Assembly: GCF_910596095.1 (NCBI RefSeq)
Contig: NC_056538.1
Location: 18,586,501-18,650,500 of the forward strand
DNA: 64,000 nt
Reading direction: 5' to 3'
Source of the DNA: Thunnus maccoyii
Taxonomy: Eukaryota; Chordata; Actinopteri; Scombriformes; Scombridae
Of this stretch, positions 62,333 to 64,000 are shown piece after piece. The notes below the pieces were generated by a model. The model did no database searches. It saw nothing but the letters and a program-made list of their open reading frames with translations, and was not told the DNA's origin. The stretch's first letter is position 1, and every line of letters begins with the position of its first letter. Both the position numbers and the translations under genes were made by a program.

Positions 62333-64000
62333 GTCTCTTAGCTGACTGAGATCTTAGATATGAATGAGACTCCAGGCTGCTGGCTGTTTTTTCTTGCTGG
62401 TTTCTTCTTGCTTTTGTCTTTGTCTTCTTGCTTTCTGCCATGCAGATGGAAAGCTTGTATTTTGCTAGTCTGAAGATGTGATTCAGAACAATAGCAGGTG
62501 AAATCTCAGAGTCTAGAGTCATGAGTTAAGAATCAAGACCAGGAGAGCCTAAACCAGGAGTTCTCCTTCATTGGGAACTTTTCAAATCCGGACCAGCTGA
62601 CTCACTCATCATTACAAGATCCAGACTCCAGCCTTTCACCCCAGCACATCAGACTCCATTCTCTGTGAGAGGCCACCCTGGGGAGCAAGCATAGTATGCA
62701 TGCTTTCATAATTTCTAACTTCAATTGGGAATTCAGAACTAAGCTGTTGTACATCTGTTTATCAGGTCTCTCATACAAACTACACTATAGATAATCCTTC
62801 CACTTTTCATTTCAATCATACACTAGCCATAGCCTTGTGTACCAGTTTCCCTTTCCCTCTAGTGTTTTGTTTGTAAAATGTTGAAGTGTTTAGTACTTGT
62901 AGCTGTAGTATTAGTAGTACATGTGTATGTAAATAAAGTGAACTTATTTGTGACCTATACCCTCACAAAATCATAATTAAGATGAATAACAATCATAATT
63001 CTAATTGACCTCTCTGGTGTAGCCCACCAGGAGGAGTTATGTTGCAAATAATTTCATGTTGGAGTTGTGCACAATAATAACTCATAATTCCCCCATAAAA
63101 TCATAAAACTATTTGAGTGTGCAAATTCCTACATGAACACCCGCCCCATGGGCACAAATCTCACTCCAAGCTTAAGTCCAAAGTTTGCAGCAATGTGTGG
63201 GAAGTCTCTGGACATGCAGACCTTCCTGAGCTGCCTTCAGCCAACTAGCTGCTTTTCAGGTAATGTAATGCTAATAATGTCATGTAATGCTAAAGCTACA
63301 ACAATGGCTACACAAAGTTTTAATGTGTTATTTGAAAAAAGTTGAGGAAGAAGAAATTCCGCTGCCTCCATTGACCAAGTCCACCATACTCATCAGCCCA
63401 CAACTTGATCAGCCGGCCGCTTGTTCCCTGGCAATATAGCTCTTTCTCCCAGTCAGCCTGATGTGGGTTCACCTATAGTCACAGGAAGAAGGGGTGCTGG
63501 GGGAGCTGTGGGCTCCAGGTGGCTGCCAACTTATAGGCCCATTTGTGTTGTTGCAATAATTATGTTTTTTCTGTCGGTTGCGAGCTGGTCCAGCAAAAAT
63601 AGACCTTGCATATAAAGATAGTGGATTGGGGAAAAGAACTGGGCGTGAGATGCACGGCTCACTGACCCGGTTGACGCATGCCGGTTAGAATTGTCTCCGG
63701 CAGCCGGACTACTAAAAACTGTAGTTATAAACTTGACAGGACAGAGGAAACTCTCCAGAGGAAACCAAATTAAACTAGCTTCTGAAATAATTTTTTAGAC
63801 AGCTCTGATAGAGCTCTGGATTTATCAGTAGGACAGCTGCTTCACTCAATTTCACTGTCCAAACCGGGGCTGTGTGTGACCTTTTGGATCTGTACAAACA
63901 CACTGACCATTAATTTACATAAGATTCTGACTGATCCTGTCGGCATGTTGGGAGATTTAAATAATCACTGAAGTTACACTGCTGTGTCTTGTGCATATAT

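Larger units (their letters stand above)
58099..64000. other. Repeat-rich right flank without a recognised gene
   Basis: Besides the repeats listed, short open frames at 63133-63345 and 63421-63615 have possible donor sites (TTTTCAG|GTAATG near 63260) but no recognisable protein. A CCCTAACCCTAA string near 60463 is too short to be telomeric. The upstream exons of the unidentified minus-strand gene should lie here or beyond, but none was found. Confidence 0.45.

Noticed and set aside
1..64000. CRISPR array, tRNA, rRNA or prokaryotic operon
   Set aside because: No regularly spaced repeats, cloverleaf-like box A/B pairs or rRNA segments were seen; the gene structure is vertebrate.

Overview
This is a stretch of vertebrate nuclear genome, most likely from a percomorph teleost. 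The genes are split by GT-AG introns, many of them short. Codons are unbiased, and the intergenic DNA is AT-rich and full of fish-type repeats: an I/Jockey-like LINE, Tc1- and pogo-type DNA transposons, a foldback element and microsatellites. There is no bacterial organisation: no operons, rRNA, tRNA or CRISPR arrays. Coordinates below come from my own splice-site and reading-frame analysis.

Layout. (1) 2.1-16.5 kb, minus strand: a six-exon gene whose phases all agree, predicting 2259 residues. It has a signal peptide, one uninterrupted 6034-bp exon of Ser/Thr-rich mucin-like sequence, a lone ZP-C-type module, a transmembrane helix and a short Cys-rich tail. This is the most unusual gene here. 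(2) 16.5-21.5 kb: repeat-rich spacer with a ~640-bp foldback element. (3) 21.5-36.3 kb, minus strand: a complete 20-exon ttc12 (TPR then armadillo-like repeats, 699 residues). Exon 3 is a 22-nt microexon preceded by a long TC/AC microsatellite. A Tc1-like transposase remnant lies in intron 9. (4) 36.3-49.2 kb: no complete gene. It holds one unexplained 149-codon ORF, an orphan terminal-exon candidate, a decayed LINE, a 952-bp pogo-like element with TA target duplications sitting in a duplicated repeat, and an L2-like 3' tail. (5) 49.2-54.8 kb, plus strand: a ~1.66-kb direct duplication carrying a small CD225/IFITM-like gene. The downstream copy is intact (83 aa). The upstream copy has lost its start codon and its second membrane segment. 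(6) 54.8-58.1 kb, minus strand: several well-formed exons of a gene I cannot identify, convergent with the intact CD225 gene. (7) 58.1-64 kb: non-coding, with a 23-bp-arm hairpin and a ~210-bp direct repeat.

The genes do not form an obvious pathway. In human, TTC12 lies between NCAM1 and ANKK1/DRD2; I recognise none of those neighbours here, so synteny may be rearranged or the neighbours may lie outside the window. TTC12 is known as a cytoplasmic factor for ciliary dynein arm assembly, CD225 proteins are small membrane proteins that include the antiviral IFITMs, and the ZP-C/mucin protein is predicted to be a large cell-surface glycoprotein.
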